Shown: positions 54,400 to 64,000 of the stretch, one piece after another | Position numbering within the stretch: position 1 is the stretch's first letter | Layout of the letters: each line of letters begins with the position of its first letter | Assembly (NCBI RefSeq): GCF_963678635.1 | Contig: NC_087070.1 | Coordinates: 19,997,318 to 20,061,317 of the forward strand | Source of the DNA: Symsagittifera roscoffensis | Taxonomy: Eukaryota > Xenacoelomorpha > Acoela > Convolutidae | DNA length: 64,000 bases | Reading direction: 5' to 3' | The notes under the pieces: model-generated | The model's database searches: none | Seen by the model: the letters and a program-made list of their open reading frames with translations, nothing else | What the model was told of the DNA's origin: nothing | Program-made: the position numbers and the translations under genes

Positions 54400-56710
54400 G
54401 TATTCTACGAGATATAAGTATAAAAGTTATGGAAGACAACAAAAGTACGAAAAACTACTAGGCACAATATTAATTCAAGGTTTGTAGCCAAGATTAACAA
54501 GCAACTCAATTAGAGAAACAGCTAAATCGCAGACCTCGGTTGATGTTTTTTTTCACAAATTTTTCGAGTTCAGTTTAAACAAAAGTTACCGCAATACCAG
54601 ATCATCATGGTGTATACTTAAAAACTGAAGGGGCTTTGAGTGAAAAGAATGTAAATGACTTTTCCACGCTAAGGAAATTGAACAGACCCTTCAAGAGAGT
54701 TCAATCGTCGGAAGAAAAACAACTAGACCTCAATTGTTTGATTTACAACGACTTACAGTGAACTGAAACTGAATATTTCTCTAAATCCATTGATTTCCTA
54801 ACTTTTAATTTAAATGAAAATATACTATCAGCAATGAATGAAATAATACTAGAAAAGGAGTTTTTTCTCGCCCTAACTATAAGGATTGGGTGATCAATCG
54901 GGTGAAAATTATAGCAGCAAGAGAAAAATAACTATAAAAAATTTTCAATTGAAAAATCTCGGGGAGCTGGGGAATCTCGGGTCAAAAACAATAGAAAAAA
55001 AGCCAGTGTTAATCTAGACAATTAAAACCACTCACTACGAAAACAAAACAGATCAATCAAAGGACAGTTCAAAAAGTTTGTTCCAATTAGCCAAACAAAC
55101 TAATGGTGTTCGCACTAATCAGCGAGTAGAGTTCGATCCCGATAAGATGAACGACGATTACTTTGTAAGTATAGAGAAAGAATTAGTAGAAAACTTCGAA
55201 CTACCAGTGAATTTAGAAATCGTGAAAACAGTTACTGAGTCAATAGTCTTTCAGAAAACAAGCGATCATGAAATTTTTCTTTTTATAAGAAAATTTGAAA
55301 AACAAAACATCAGCGGACTCTAAGGGTTATAATAATTATCGTTTTTTAAAAATAGATCCGGCCGTATGTAGTTATTTTGCATGGCCGTTTAGTTGCTTGA
55401 GGAGCTGTACTTTCCTCGAGCTTTGAAAGTTACCCGAGTAATACCGTTTTTTACGAGTGGAAAGAAAAATAACTATGGAAAACAGACCAGTTCTTTTCTT
55501 CAGGTAATAAGTAAAGTGCTTCTGTAACAGAATGAAAAATTTTATACTATCGCAAAAAGTTTTGACGCCAAATCAATTTGGATATCAATCAAAAAAATCG
55601 AAAGTAGATGCAGTGTTGGATGTTATAGAGACCATTTCGAATAGTTTATCAGCTAAAGATGATGTAGCATTAATATGTTTTGGTTTGTTTAAAGCATTTG
55701 ATACCAATGATCACTCAATTCTTCTAGAAAAATGTTATCGATATGGCTTTAGAACTCAATGCATGGATTTCTGAAGTCATACCTTGAAAAACGATACCAA
55801 TCTGTTGATAATGAAAAACAGTTATCACAGAAACGTGCGATAGTGTATGGGGTGCCCCAAGCTTCCTGAAGTATTACAATTTTGAAATAGCTATTTTTGC
55901 AGATGACACAACATTGTTTTGAACTGTTAAAGATGAAAATAAAACAAGGTCCGAAGAATTACAGCGCATTTCGTTATGAATGGAGAGCAATAATTTTGCA
56001 GTAAGTGAAAGTAGAAGTAAAGTTCCCCTATTCAAGCCAAAATTAAACTGCTAAATCAATTTGAACATTAAAGCGTTAGAACTAACAAATGAAATATATA
56101 GGGGTTACATTAGACAACACTTTTAAATACAAACAACATCTAAATCACTCGATAAATCGATTGTCATCACACACAGGCAAAATTCATCATTAAACTCTTT
56201 GAGAAATCTCTTTTAAAGTTATATAAGGCATACACTCAACGAGTGTTACAAGATGGATTGCTGTTGTTATTTGGTCCGGCAAATAAAACTGATTTAAAAA
56301 GTGTTAACATAAGGCGGAACAGAATTTTACGAACCTGAACAAAATGGAAACTCTACGAATAGTGAAAAACAAATACAAAATTTTCACTTATAGAGAACTT
56401 CACATATATGAACTAATGAAAACATTAGCAAAATATTGAGAAAGCAGCACACTAATGACAACATTAACGACTGTTTACATGTGGGTGAGCTTGAGCCCTC
56501 CTGACTAATAGGGTTAAAGAACTAAAGTCGACGACAAAAGCCGAAATCGATCAAAACAGAACAATAATCATCAGGATCAAAAACTTTTTAAACTTTTCAA
56601 TAAAATTTGATAAATCAATTTTAATGGACAGAAGGACAACAACGACTCAAAAAAATGTTGCATCTCTTTCGAGATCTTTATATAATAGATAACAAAGACT
56701 TTTTGGAATC
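54400..56710 (+). mobile_element. degenerate non-LTR retrotransposon with RT remnant
   Basis: Plus-strand frame 55532-55774 reads 'LTPNQFGYQSKKSKVDAVLDVIETI' and 'VALICFGLFKAFDTNDHSILLEKCYRYGF', the palm/fingers of a CR1/L2/Rex-type reverse transcriptase in which the usual 'fDlsKAFDtvdH' is changed. At about 55830-55860 'GVPQAS', at about 55895-55920 'FADDTTLF' (the catalytic FADD), and at 56215-56330 'YKAYTQRVLQDG...NRILR' (post-RT region) follow in broken frames. Frame 55078-55323 is the pre-RT part. Multiple frameshifts and stops; inactive. Confidence 0.75.
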
Positions 56711-57118
56711 ATTCTGGTAAGTGGTGTTTCTTTTTTTTGCTTTCTGATATCAATTCGGTAAATAAGCAAAATGTTTTGCGGGCTTTTTTATTTTTTTTTG
56801 GATTTAGACAGGCGTAATTGTGTGATAAAGCATAAGTTTTATGATTTAATGATTAGCATAGTTATCTTTGCCCCTGAGGCGTCACTCGACAGGCTAAACG
56901 TCTTTGACGTTCTCTCAAGTGTATTTGTTTTGCATATACTTGGAAACTAATTTATTATTAAAACATTTTGACGGATTTTGTTTTTGGCATTTTGAAAAAG
57001 TTAAAATAGCTGAACTTTTCTGAAGACTCATCTGAGCATTGTTATAATATTTTACAGTGCGCAGATGTCTTTTGATTAAGCTAGTTAGTCCGACCTTTTC
57101 GTCAGTTTTCCGCAGCTA

Positions 57119-57316
57119 TTTTTCGGCTCTATTCCCGTAAACCTTTTGATTTTTCTGAAATTAGAGCTAATATGGCCTGTTTCAAATGACTTTTGATCTT
57201 CTGAATTGCAACAAAACATGTCAGCTTGAGCAAGTGAACAGACTTGAATAACTGTTTTGAATCCAGAACTTTCTATTATAATTTTCCGAGGGAGTGAGAA
57301 ACTGGAAAAGCGCCAC
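57119..57316. mobile_element. MITE-like element related to the 382-bp array
   Basis: Left end ttttcggctctattcccg, right end gaaactggaaaagcgcc; these match the GGCTCTTTTCC termini of the MITEs at 20274 and 53534. Its interior ('aacatgtcagcttgagcaag', 'ccagaactttctatta') is a diverged version of the array unit that follows. Confidence 0.5.
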
Positions 57317-57384
57317 CTATTTAAATCGTATTAATTATTTTTATTTTTTTTTACAATTTAGATTTTTTCTGCGGGGTATGTTTT

Positions 57385-60060
57385 AGTGTCAATCATAAGA
57401 GACTATTCGTGGCTTTTTTCAGGAAATTTCCAGCTAATTTGCTTTAAAATTACTTCGAAGTTTTGAGTTGTAAAATAACATGTCAGCGTGATTATGTAAA
57501 CAGATTTTAACAACATTTCTTAAATGCAAACTTTCATTTGCACATATTAATCTTACTTTGTTTTCCGCCTCTACCTTATAATTACAGTATAAAGTTGTTC
57601 AACTTTTGCTCATTGGCGTTTTGCATGTACCAAATGTTTAAAAAGTGTGCTCACTTGTTCGCGCTGACACTTTTTCTTGATAATTTTTTTGCAACTCATC
57701 TTGAACTTGGCTTCGTGAATTGAATTTCAGAAAAAAAAATAAAACAGGAAAAGAGCCGAAAATTTTTTTGTCAAGCATAAGAGACTATTCGTGGCTTTTT
57801 TCAGCACACTTCCAGCTAATTTGCTTTAAAATTACTTCGAAGTTTTAAATTGTAAAATAACATGTCAGCGTGATTATGTAAATAGATTTTAACAACATTT
57901 CTTAAATGCAAACTTTCATTTGCACATAATAATCTTACTTTGTTTTCCGCCTCTACCTTACAATTACAGTATAAAGTTGTTCAACTTTTGCTCAGTGGCG
58001 TTTTGCATGTACCAAATGTTTAAAAAGTGTGCTCACTTGTTCGCGCTGACACTTTTTCTTGATAATTTTTTTGCAACTCATCTTGAACTTGGCTTCGTGA
58101 ATTGAATTTCAGAAAAAAAAATAAAACAGGAAAAGAGCCGAAATTTTTTTTGTCGATCATAAGAGACTATTCGTGGCTTTTTTTAGCACACTTCCAGCTA
58201 ATTTGCTTTAAAATTACTTCGAAGTTTTAAATTGTAAAATAACATGTCAGCGTGATTATGTAAATAGATTTTAACAACATTTCTTAAATGCAAACTTTCA
58301 TTTGCACATATTAATCTTACTTTGTTTTCCGCCTCTTCCTTACAATTACAGTATAAAGTTGTTCCACTTTTGCTCATTGGCGTTTTGCATGTACCAAATG
58401 TTTAAAAAGTGTGCTCACTTGTTCGCGCTGACATTTTTTCTTGATAATTTTTTTGCAGCTCATCTTGAACTTGGCTTCGTGAATTGAATTTCAGAAAAAA
58501 AAAATAAAACAGGAAAAGAGCCGAAAATTTTTTTGTCAATCATAAGAGACTATTCGTGGCTTTTTTCAGCACACTTCCAGCTAATTTGCTTTAAAATTAC
58601 TTCGAAGTTTTAAATTGTAAAATAACATGTCAGCGTGATTATGTAAACAGATTTTAACAACATTTCTTAAATGCAAACTTTCATTTGCACATATTAATCT
58701 TACTTTGTTTTCCGCCTCTACCTTACAATTACAGTATAAAGTTGTTCAACTTTTGCTCATTGGCGTTTTGCATGTACCAAATGTTTAAAAAGTGTGCTCA
58801 CTTGTTCGCGCTGACATTTTTTCTTGATAATTTTTTTGCAGCTCATCTTGAACTTGGCTTCGTGAATTGAATTTCAGAAAAAAAAAATAAAACAGGAAAA
58901 GAGCCGAAAATTTTTTTGTCAATCATAAGAGACTATTCGTGGCTTTTTTCAGCACACTTCCAGCTAATTTGCTTTAAAATTACTTCGAAGTTTTAAATTG
59001 TAAAATAACATGTCAGCGTGATTATGTAAACAGATTTTAACAACATTTCTTAAATGCAAACTTTCATTTGCACATATTAATCTTACTTTGTTTTCCGCCT
59101 CTACCTTACAATTACAGTATAAAGTTGTTCAACTTTTGCTCATTGGCGTTTTGCATGTACCAAATGTTTAAAAAGTGTGCTCACTTGTTCGCGCTGACAC
59201 TTTTTCTTGATAATTTTTTTGCAACTCATCTTGAACTTGGCTTCGTGAATTGAATTTCAGAAAAAAAAATAAAACAGGAAAAGAGCCGAAAGTTTTTTTG
59301 TCAATCATAAGAGACTATTCGTGGCTTTTTTCAGCACACTTCCAGCTAATTTGCTTTAAAATTACTTCGAAGTTTTAAATTGTAAAATAACATGTCAGCG
59401 TGATTATGTAAATAGATTTTAACAACATTTCTTAAATGCAAACTTTCATTTGCACATATTAATCTTACTTTGTTTTCCGCCTCTACCTTACAATTACAGT
59501 ATAAAGTTGTTCAACTTTTTGCTCATTGGCGTTTTGCATGTACCAAATGTTTAAAAAGTGTGCTCACTTGTTCGCGCTGACACTTTTTCTTGATAATTTT
59601 TTTGCAACTCATCTTGAACTTGGCTTCGTGAATTGAATTTCAGAAAAAAAAATAAAACAGAAAAAGAGCCGAAAATTTTTTTGTCAATCATAAGAGACTA
59701 TTCGTGGCTTTTTTCAGCACACTTCCAGCTAATTTGCTTTAAAATTACTTCGAAGTTTTAAATTGTAAAATAACATGTCAGCGTGATTATGTAAATAGAT
59801 TTTAACAACAATTCTTAAATGCAAACTTTCGTTTGCACATATTAATCTTACTTTGTTTTCCGCCTCTTCCTTACAATTACAGTATAAAGTTGTTCCACTT
59901 TTGCTCATTGGCGTTTTGCATGTACCAAATGTTTAAAAAGTGTGTTCACTTGTTCGCGCTGACACTTTTCGTGATAATTTTTTTGCAACTCATATTGAAC
60001 TTGGCTTCGTGAATTGAATTCAGAAAAAGAAAAAAATCAAACAGGAAAAGAGCCGAAATT
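57385..60060 (+). repeat. seven tandem units of 382 bp
   Basis: Units start with 'ataagagactattcgtggct' at about 57396, 57778, 58160, 58543, 58926, 59308 and 59690; the last is more diverged. Each ends with 'caggaaaagagccgaaaa', the complement of the MITE terminal TTTTCGGCTC. The 61-codon frame in each unit starts at TTG and is not considered a gene. Confidence 0.95.
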
Positions 60061-61209
60061 TTTTTAGCAGTTTGATATGATAATTTTGGAATAGGATGTA
60101 AAGCTGGAAAGAAATCAAATTCATGAAATTCAAACAGCTTCAGCGTTATGCATGTATAAATTTTCCAACAATAGAGATGTTCAAATTAGTTGAACATTTT
60201 TTCGAGTATTTTCCTTGAGTTAATTGACAGTTTTCCATTTGTCTGCTGAGTATGTTTTTAAAGCACCAAAATTTTTCCCAACCTTCATTTGCAAAGGATT
60301 CCAACCTTCATTTACTTCATTTGCAAAAGATCATTTTTAGCAGTTTCAAAAGCATTAACTGCATCCTGAGCTTAATCAATGTGCATTGCTGCATTTATGT
60401 ATATGCTCTTTCTAGGGTTGATTTTCTATATGGTTGATTTTTTAATGTTTTTATTTTTCGTTGTCAGGTTCCGACCAATAATATGTTAGTTTTGTTTTCA
60501 TTCTTGTTTTAGGCGGATTCATTCTTGTTTTTAAATTTCATTCTTGTTCTTAATACATTCAAATGAAGTGTGTGCTGATCAGACTACGCACTTTTAATTT
60601 TTTTGCCACGTTTTTCTTCGCTACTTCACGAAGTGATTTGAACAAACTATGGCACAGGACGGGTGTTTTTGTTTCAGCCAGTTTTGATGACCTCAAAAAA
60701 TTATATAAGGAATGAAGTTTAGATTTTAAACAGAATCGAAAGAGTTGTCCGTGTCGATAACAATTAGATTTTATGCTATTTAGACTAAAAATTCTTAAAG
60801 AGTGGAATAAATTGAGTCTATATTGTTAGAACGGCATCCAAAGGACCTTTTCCTGCTTTTAACAACATATAAATGGCTCTTTATTTTAAATAAAAAAACA
60901 TATTATTATCTGCCTATCATCTATTTAACCTTGATAAAAAACAACAAAATATTAATTTTTTTTGCTGATTTTTTTTGCATTAATTTCAGCAGATTTTTAA
61001 ATTTCAACATTTTGTCATACATTCCATATATGTTTGAAGAGTCATGTAAACGTCTTTAAAATGAGGGTATTTTATAAAATTTTGTTAGCTTACAAGGTGT
61101 TGCGTATTTTCTTTTCTGGCTCTTGCGATGGCCTTTGTCGTTTCAATTAATATGTGTATGCTGAAAAAAGTTTTGTGACGTGATAAAGTTTTTTTTGAGC
61201 AATTTTGTC
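60060..61209. other. spacer
   Basis: No supported gene or repeat family apart from small direct repeats (accttcatttgcaaaggatt / cttcatttgcaaaagatc near 60283-60331; 'ttcattcttg' three times near 60498-60550). Confidence 0.35.
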
Positions 61210-61740
61210 ATTGTTCCGACCATTGAAAATGGCGAGGAAATATATATTCGGGGGTGTTTTAGTTTTTCTTAATTTTATTTTGGTTTTCCACGCAAAATCA
61301 GGAACCACGAAAATTCATCGGAGTGGAACGAGTGATATATCATATTAAAGCCCTTTTAGTCCTGGATTGAACGACATTAGAAAATTTTCAAAAATTGTCG
61401 CAGTATCGAGAAAAACCGGTTGTAAGTTTTTGATTTTCAATCAAATTTCGATCGAATAGAGCAATCGAGCAGGCCTATTATACAAAAAAGGATAAGCCGT
61501 AAAACTTTTAAGCCCTGAAAATTTATTTTTACTCCAGTTAAATCAGTTTTTTAGCGCCATTTGGGTATCAGAAAACTTCAAAAATTCAAAAAATCAATTT
61601 TCTGAAAATTATTTGATTTTCTCAATGATTTTTTGCCTGTTGCTATGAATGTTGAATAGGCCTTAGTTCTATATTTTTGTCAGATCTTTCTATCACACCG
61701 CGCAGAAAAAACGACAGTAGTTTGATACAGCCTGCTCCTT
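61210..61740 (+). repeat. F2 repeat copy
   Basis: gttccgaccattgaaaatgg, gggggtgttttagtttttct, ttttccacgcaaaatcagga, 'gagtgatatatcatattaaa' + 'gcccttttag', ends near 'cgcgcagaaaaaacgacag', a word also present at 53020. Confidence 0.75.
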
Positions 61741-62333
61741 TTGTTACAATGAAAACGAAAACATATTTGTTCTTTTCCTTGCAATGAAAAATTTTCAACT
61801 AGTTAATGGTATTGGCTGAGGAAAATGGAGGCAAAAAATTACAGATCAGTTTTTTTTTTGCGGAAAATGCTGCCCTGTTAACTCGCAACAAAAGGCAACT
61901 GCAAAAACTTTAGGAAAGCGACAACTCGCAAATGTCATCTATTCCTTTATTTTTTACAAGTCCATACAGAGCATCATTTTTTGTGCTTATCAAATTTATA
62001 TACAAATTTATAGATGGTTAAATCAGATCAGTCATCTCCGAAAAGTCTCCGTTTACTTGAAATATTTTCTTGGCAATATTTTTCTCAGTTTGCCATTCAT
62101 TTTTATCGCAAGTAATGCGCAGCTCAGATTCGCCACGTTGAGATGGTTTTTATCGGTGCCAATCGTCCAATTGCAAAATCATGTGCTCTTCATTCAACAT
62201 TTAGAACTTATAGTTGTTATTGTAAGATGTAAAACGTGAAAGTTCACTTTTTTATTTGGTGAAAGATTGGTGAGCCCCTGAATATTTTTGCTCCAATGTT
62301 TTGCATTGAATTTGATAACTGAGGTTCTCGCAG

Positions 62334-63164
62334 GCATGTTGCATTGTGTGTCAAAAGACCTTCGACTCAATTCCTCGAGTCTTAAGACATGTCAGGGAAA
62401 TTGTTCTCGATTTGACACTGAGATCCAGATGCTACCACTGGTTGATTCTGGAAAACGTTACCAACTTGTTTGTGAATCGCGATATTGGGTTTGTTCAGAC
62501 CGACCAAGAACTTATTTCCTTATTAGGAAAGCTTTTCCCTCAGTACCCGAATATTGCCATATATGGAAGGCCATCTTTCACTCAGATATTTCAGAGTCTA
62601 CGGTCAGTAATTGAAGCTGCGTCTAGTTTTTCTGTCAATGCTGAAACCGCAAATCAGGAGTTCCAAATTCCGAGTTTTGATAACTGCGACGAAAATGAAT
62701 CTCATGACAGTGTGCGTTCTGAATCGACCATCGTCACCTCGGGGTGTCATTCAGCCGAATCAACACTTGATAACGACTTCGTAGTTCTGGGATCCGAAGA
62801 GGGTTTCGCCGATAACTTCGAAGTTCTATCGGAGAATCGACAACTTTCGTCGGGTAGATTGTCGAATTGTGACTCAGAGTCTTTCTCGGTTATCGGGGAT
62901 ACGACTCGAAGCTTAAATGAGGGTTACCAAGTTGGAACTACAGGTCGGGAATCAGAAATCATTGAAACTGATTTGCAGGATGACGACAGTGAAATTAGCG
63001 AAGAGTTTGTTCACGAGGAAATAGAAATCACTTGGGTGACTCATCATGAAAGGGTGACGCGGTGGATCTCTATGCGACCTGTAGGATCCCACGAATTGCG
63101 TTGTCATGAAGATACAATGGAATCTTCAGATGCGGACGTGGATGATAAAAGGTTCTTTTCTTAA
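62334..63164 (+). CDS. last exon of an unrecognised gene, acidic Ser-rich protein
   Basis: Begins after the acceptor ttctcgcag (62333) and stays open for 276 codons to TAA at 63162. There is no early ATG, so upstream exons are required; I could not find them. The first 95 residues look folded: 'VLRHVREIVLDLTLRSRCYHWLILENV', 'ELISLLGKLFPQYPNIAIYGRPSF', 'IFQSLRSVIEAASSF'. The remainder is disordered-looking and strongly acidic (for example 'DNDFVVLGSEEGFADNFEVLSEN', 'DDDSEISEEFVHEEIEITWV') with many Ser. The alternating strand/helix character and leucine spacing of the first part could fit an F-box/LRR-type C-terminus, but this is only an impression. Confidence 0.65.
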   Translation, partial: ACCIVCQKTFDSIPRVLRHVREIVLDLTLRSRCYHWLILENVTNLFVNRDIGFVQTDQELISLLGKLFPQYPNIAIYGRPSFTQIFQSLRSVIEAASSFSVNAETANQEFQIPSFDNCDENESHDSVRSESTIVTSGCHSAESTLDNDFVVLGSEEGFADNFEVLSENRQLSSGRLSNCDSESFSVIGDTTRSLNEGYQVGTTGRESEIIETDLQDDDSEISEEFVHEEIEITWVTHHERVTRWISMRPVGSHELRCHEDTMESSDADVDDKRFFS

Positions 63165-63449
63165 AACAAAAACTATTCGCTTTTTGTATTTTGTTTGGAG
63201 AAAAAATTAGTTTGATGATTGTAGCAATTTCATTGTTTTTTTGGCCGTTTGATTTCGAGTAATTTTCTTAATTCTCTTGGAGATCGTTAGCATTAGAGTG
63301 CTGGGCGGGTCTCTAAGGAATTGAGGATCAATTATCTAGAACCAGAGCGCCCTTCCTTTCCCTACTAAAACATTTGTTTTTGTGCTGCGCGCAAAGACTT
63401 ATTTTAGCCAACTTGAACGAAGTTTCTTTATGGCATGAGAAAAGAGCCT

Positions 63450-63455
63450 AATAAA
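63450..63455 (+). terminator. polyadenylation signal of the last gene
   Basis: AATAAA 286 bases after the stop codon, in 'gagcctaataaaacagttg', followed by GT-rich 'tgttgta'. Confidence 0.4.
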
Positions 63456-63459
63456 ACAG

Positions 63460-64000
63460 TTGTTGTACGAACAACTCGGAACAACGCCGAAAAGCCATCA
63501 TAGAATCACAGCAATGCACAGAAAGTACGCATGACAGAAGTGAAACTCCGAATGCGACTGAATTTTACAACATCACAGAACCACAGCCTAAAGTTGATGA
63601 AAGCTCAAGCATTTACCATATTAACACAGGTTTTCTTTTCCCCAGCCGTCAAAAATTCTAAAAGAGGCATTTTTCACTGTTGTGTTGTAAATATTATCCG
63701 AGTTTGAAAAATATTAACTCGTGAACCAGAGAGAAAATTAAGTATACTGGGTTCTTTTTCTACCCAATTCCTAAACTCATTTTGTCTTGAAAATGTTTTA
63801 AAAGCTTATGAGTGTTTGAACTATTATATTCGGAATTGAGAATTTAGTATCATGGTAAATTTAATGATCGACAAAAATTTTTTTCAAAACTGTTTTTGAA
63901 AAAAGGCCAAATGATAGATGCAATGACTGCTCAATAATCTCCGCTTTGCTGCTATCCTTCAAGATTCATTTAAAACTTGATCAAAATCTATATGACAAGG
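63460..64000. other. right-end spacer
   Basis: No gene or recognised repeat. Confidence 0.35.

Noticed and set aside
57538-59253. Five near-identical 61-codon frames, 382 bases apart, as a small gene family
   Set aside because: They begin with TTG, differ only by drift of the tandem unit, and carry no family resemblance; they are a by-product of the array.

Overview
This is a window of an animal nuclear genome. It is AT-rich and the genes are spread over many exons with GT-AG introns. There are no bacterial operons. Introns and intergenic DNA are crowded with interspersed repeats, tandem arrays and decayed non-LTR retrotransposons. The species cannot be read from the sequence. One intron that seems to need GA-AG splice ends, and 3' splice sites lying directly upstream of two start codons, would fit a lineage with relaxed or trans-splicing such as tunicates/larvaceans, but that is only a guess.

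Layout. 1-3000: a minus-strand non-LTR retrotransposon running off the left edge (ORF2 with endonuclease, ORF1 with a PHD-like zinc finger) and, just upstream of it on the same strand, an unrecognised basic-tailed ORF. 3000-3650: two retrotransposon 3' ends placed tail to tail, forming a long hairpin. 4235-24670: an eight-exon plus-strand gene for a PP2C phosphatase of the PPM1D/Wip1 type (756 aa as modelled). Its 13.65-kb first intron is mostly a higher-order tandem array of 1.67-kb and 2.34-kb units (6096-16999), each carrying tRNA-like Pol III-type segments. 24671-30741: repeat-filled spacer. 30742-34460: a four-exon COX18 gene (mitochondrial OXA1/YidC-family insertase). 34461-44447: spacer made of TTTA-rich DNA, a 46-bp minisatellite, a 76-bp satellite and a very recent 3-kb tandem duplication. 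44448-48645: the first three exons of a CDP-alcohol phosphotransferase (choline/ethanolamine phosphotransferase family) with the complete catalytic motif; its later exons were not found. 48646-62333: repeats, a degenerate reverse transcriptase relic (about 54.4-56.7 kb) and seven 382-bp tandem units that end in a transposon-like terminal motif. 62334-63164: the last exon of an unrecognised gene encoding an acidic, Ser/Glu/Asp-rich protein.

The recognised host genes all lie on the plus strand but have no obvious shared pathway (stress-signalling phosphatase, mitochondrial membrane insertase, phospholipid synthesis). The most unusual material is the repeat architecture: nested higher-order repeats, segmental duplication, fold-back copies and a recurring GCGAAGC hairpin, together with the possibly non-canonical intron in the phosphotransferase gene.
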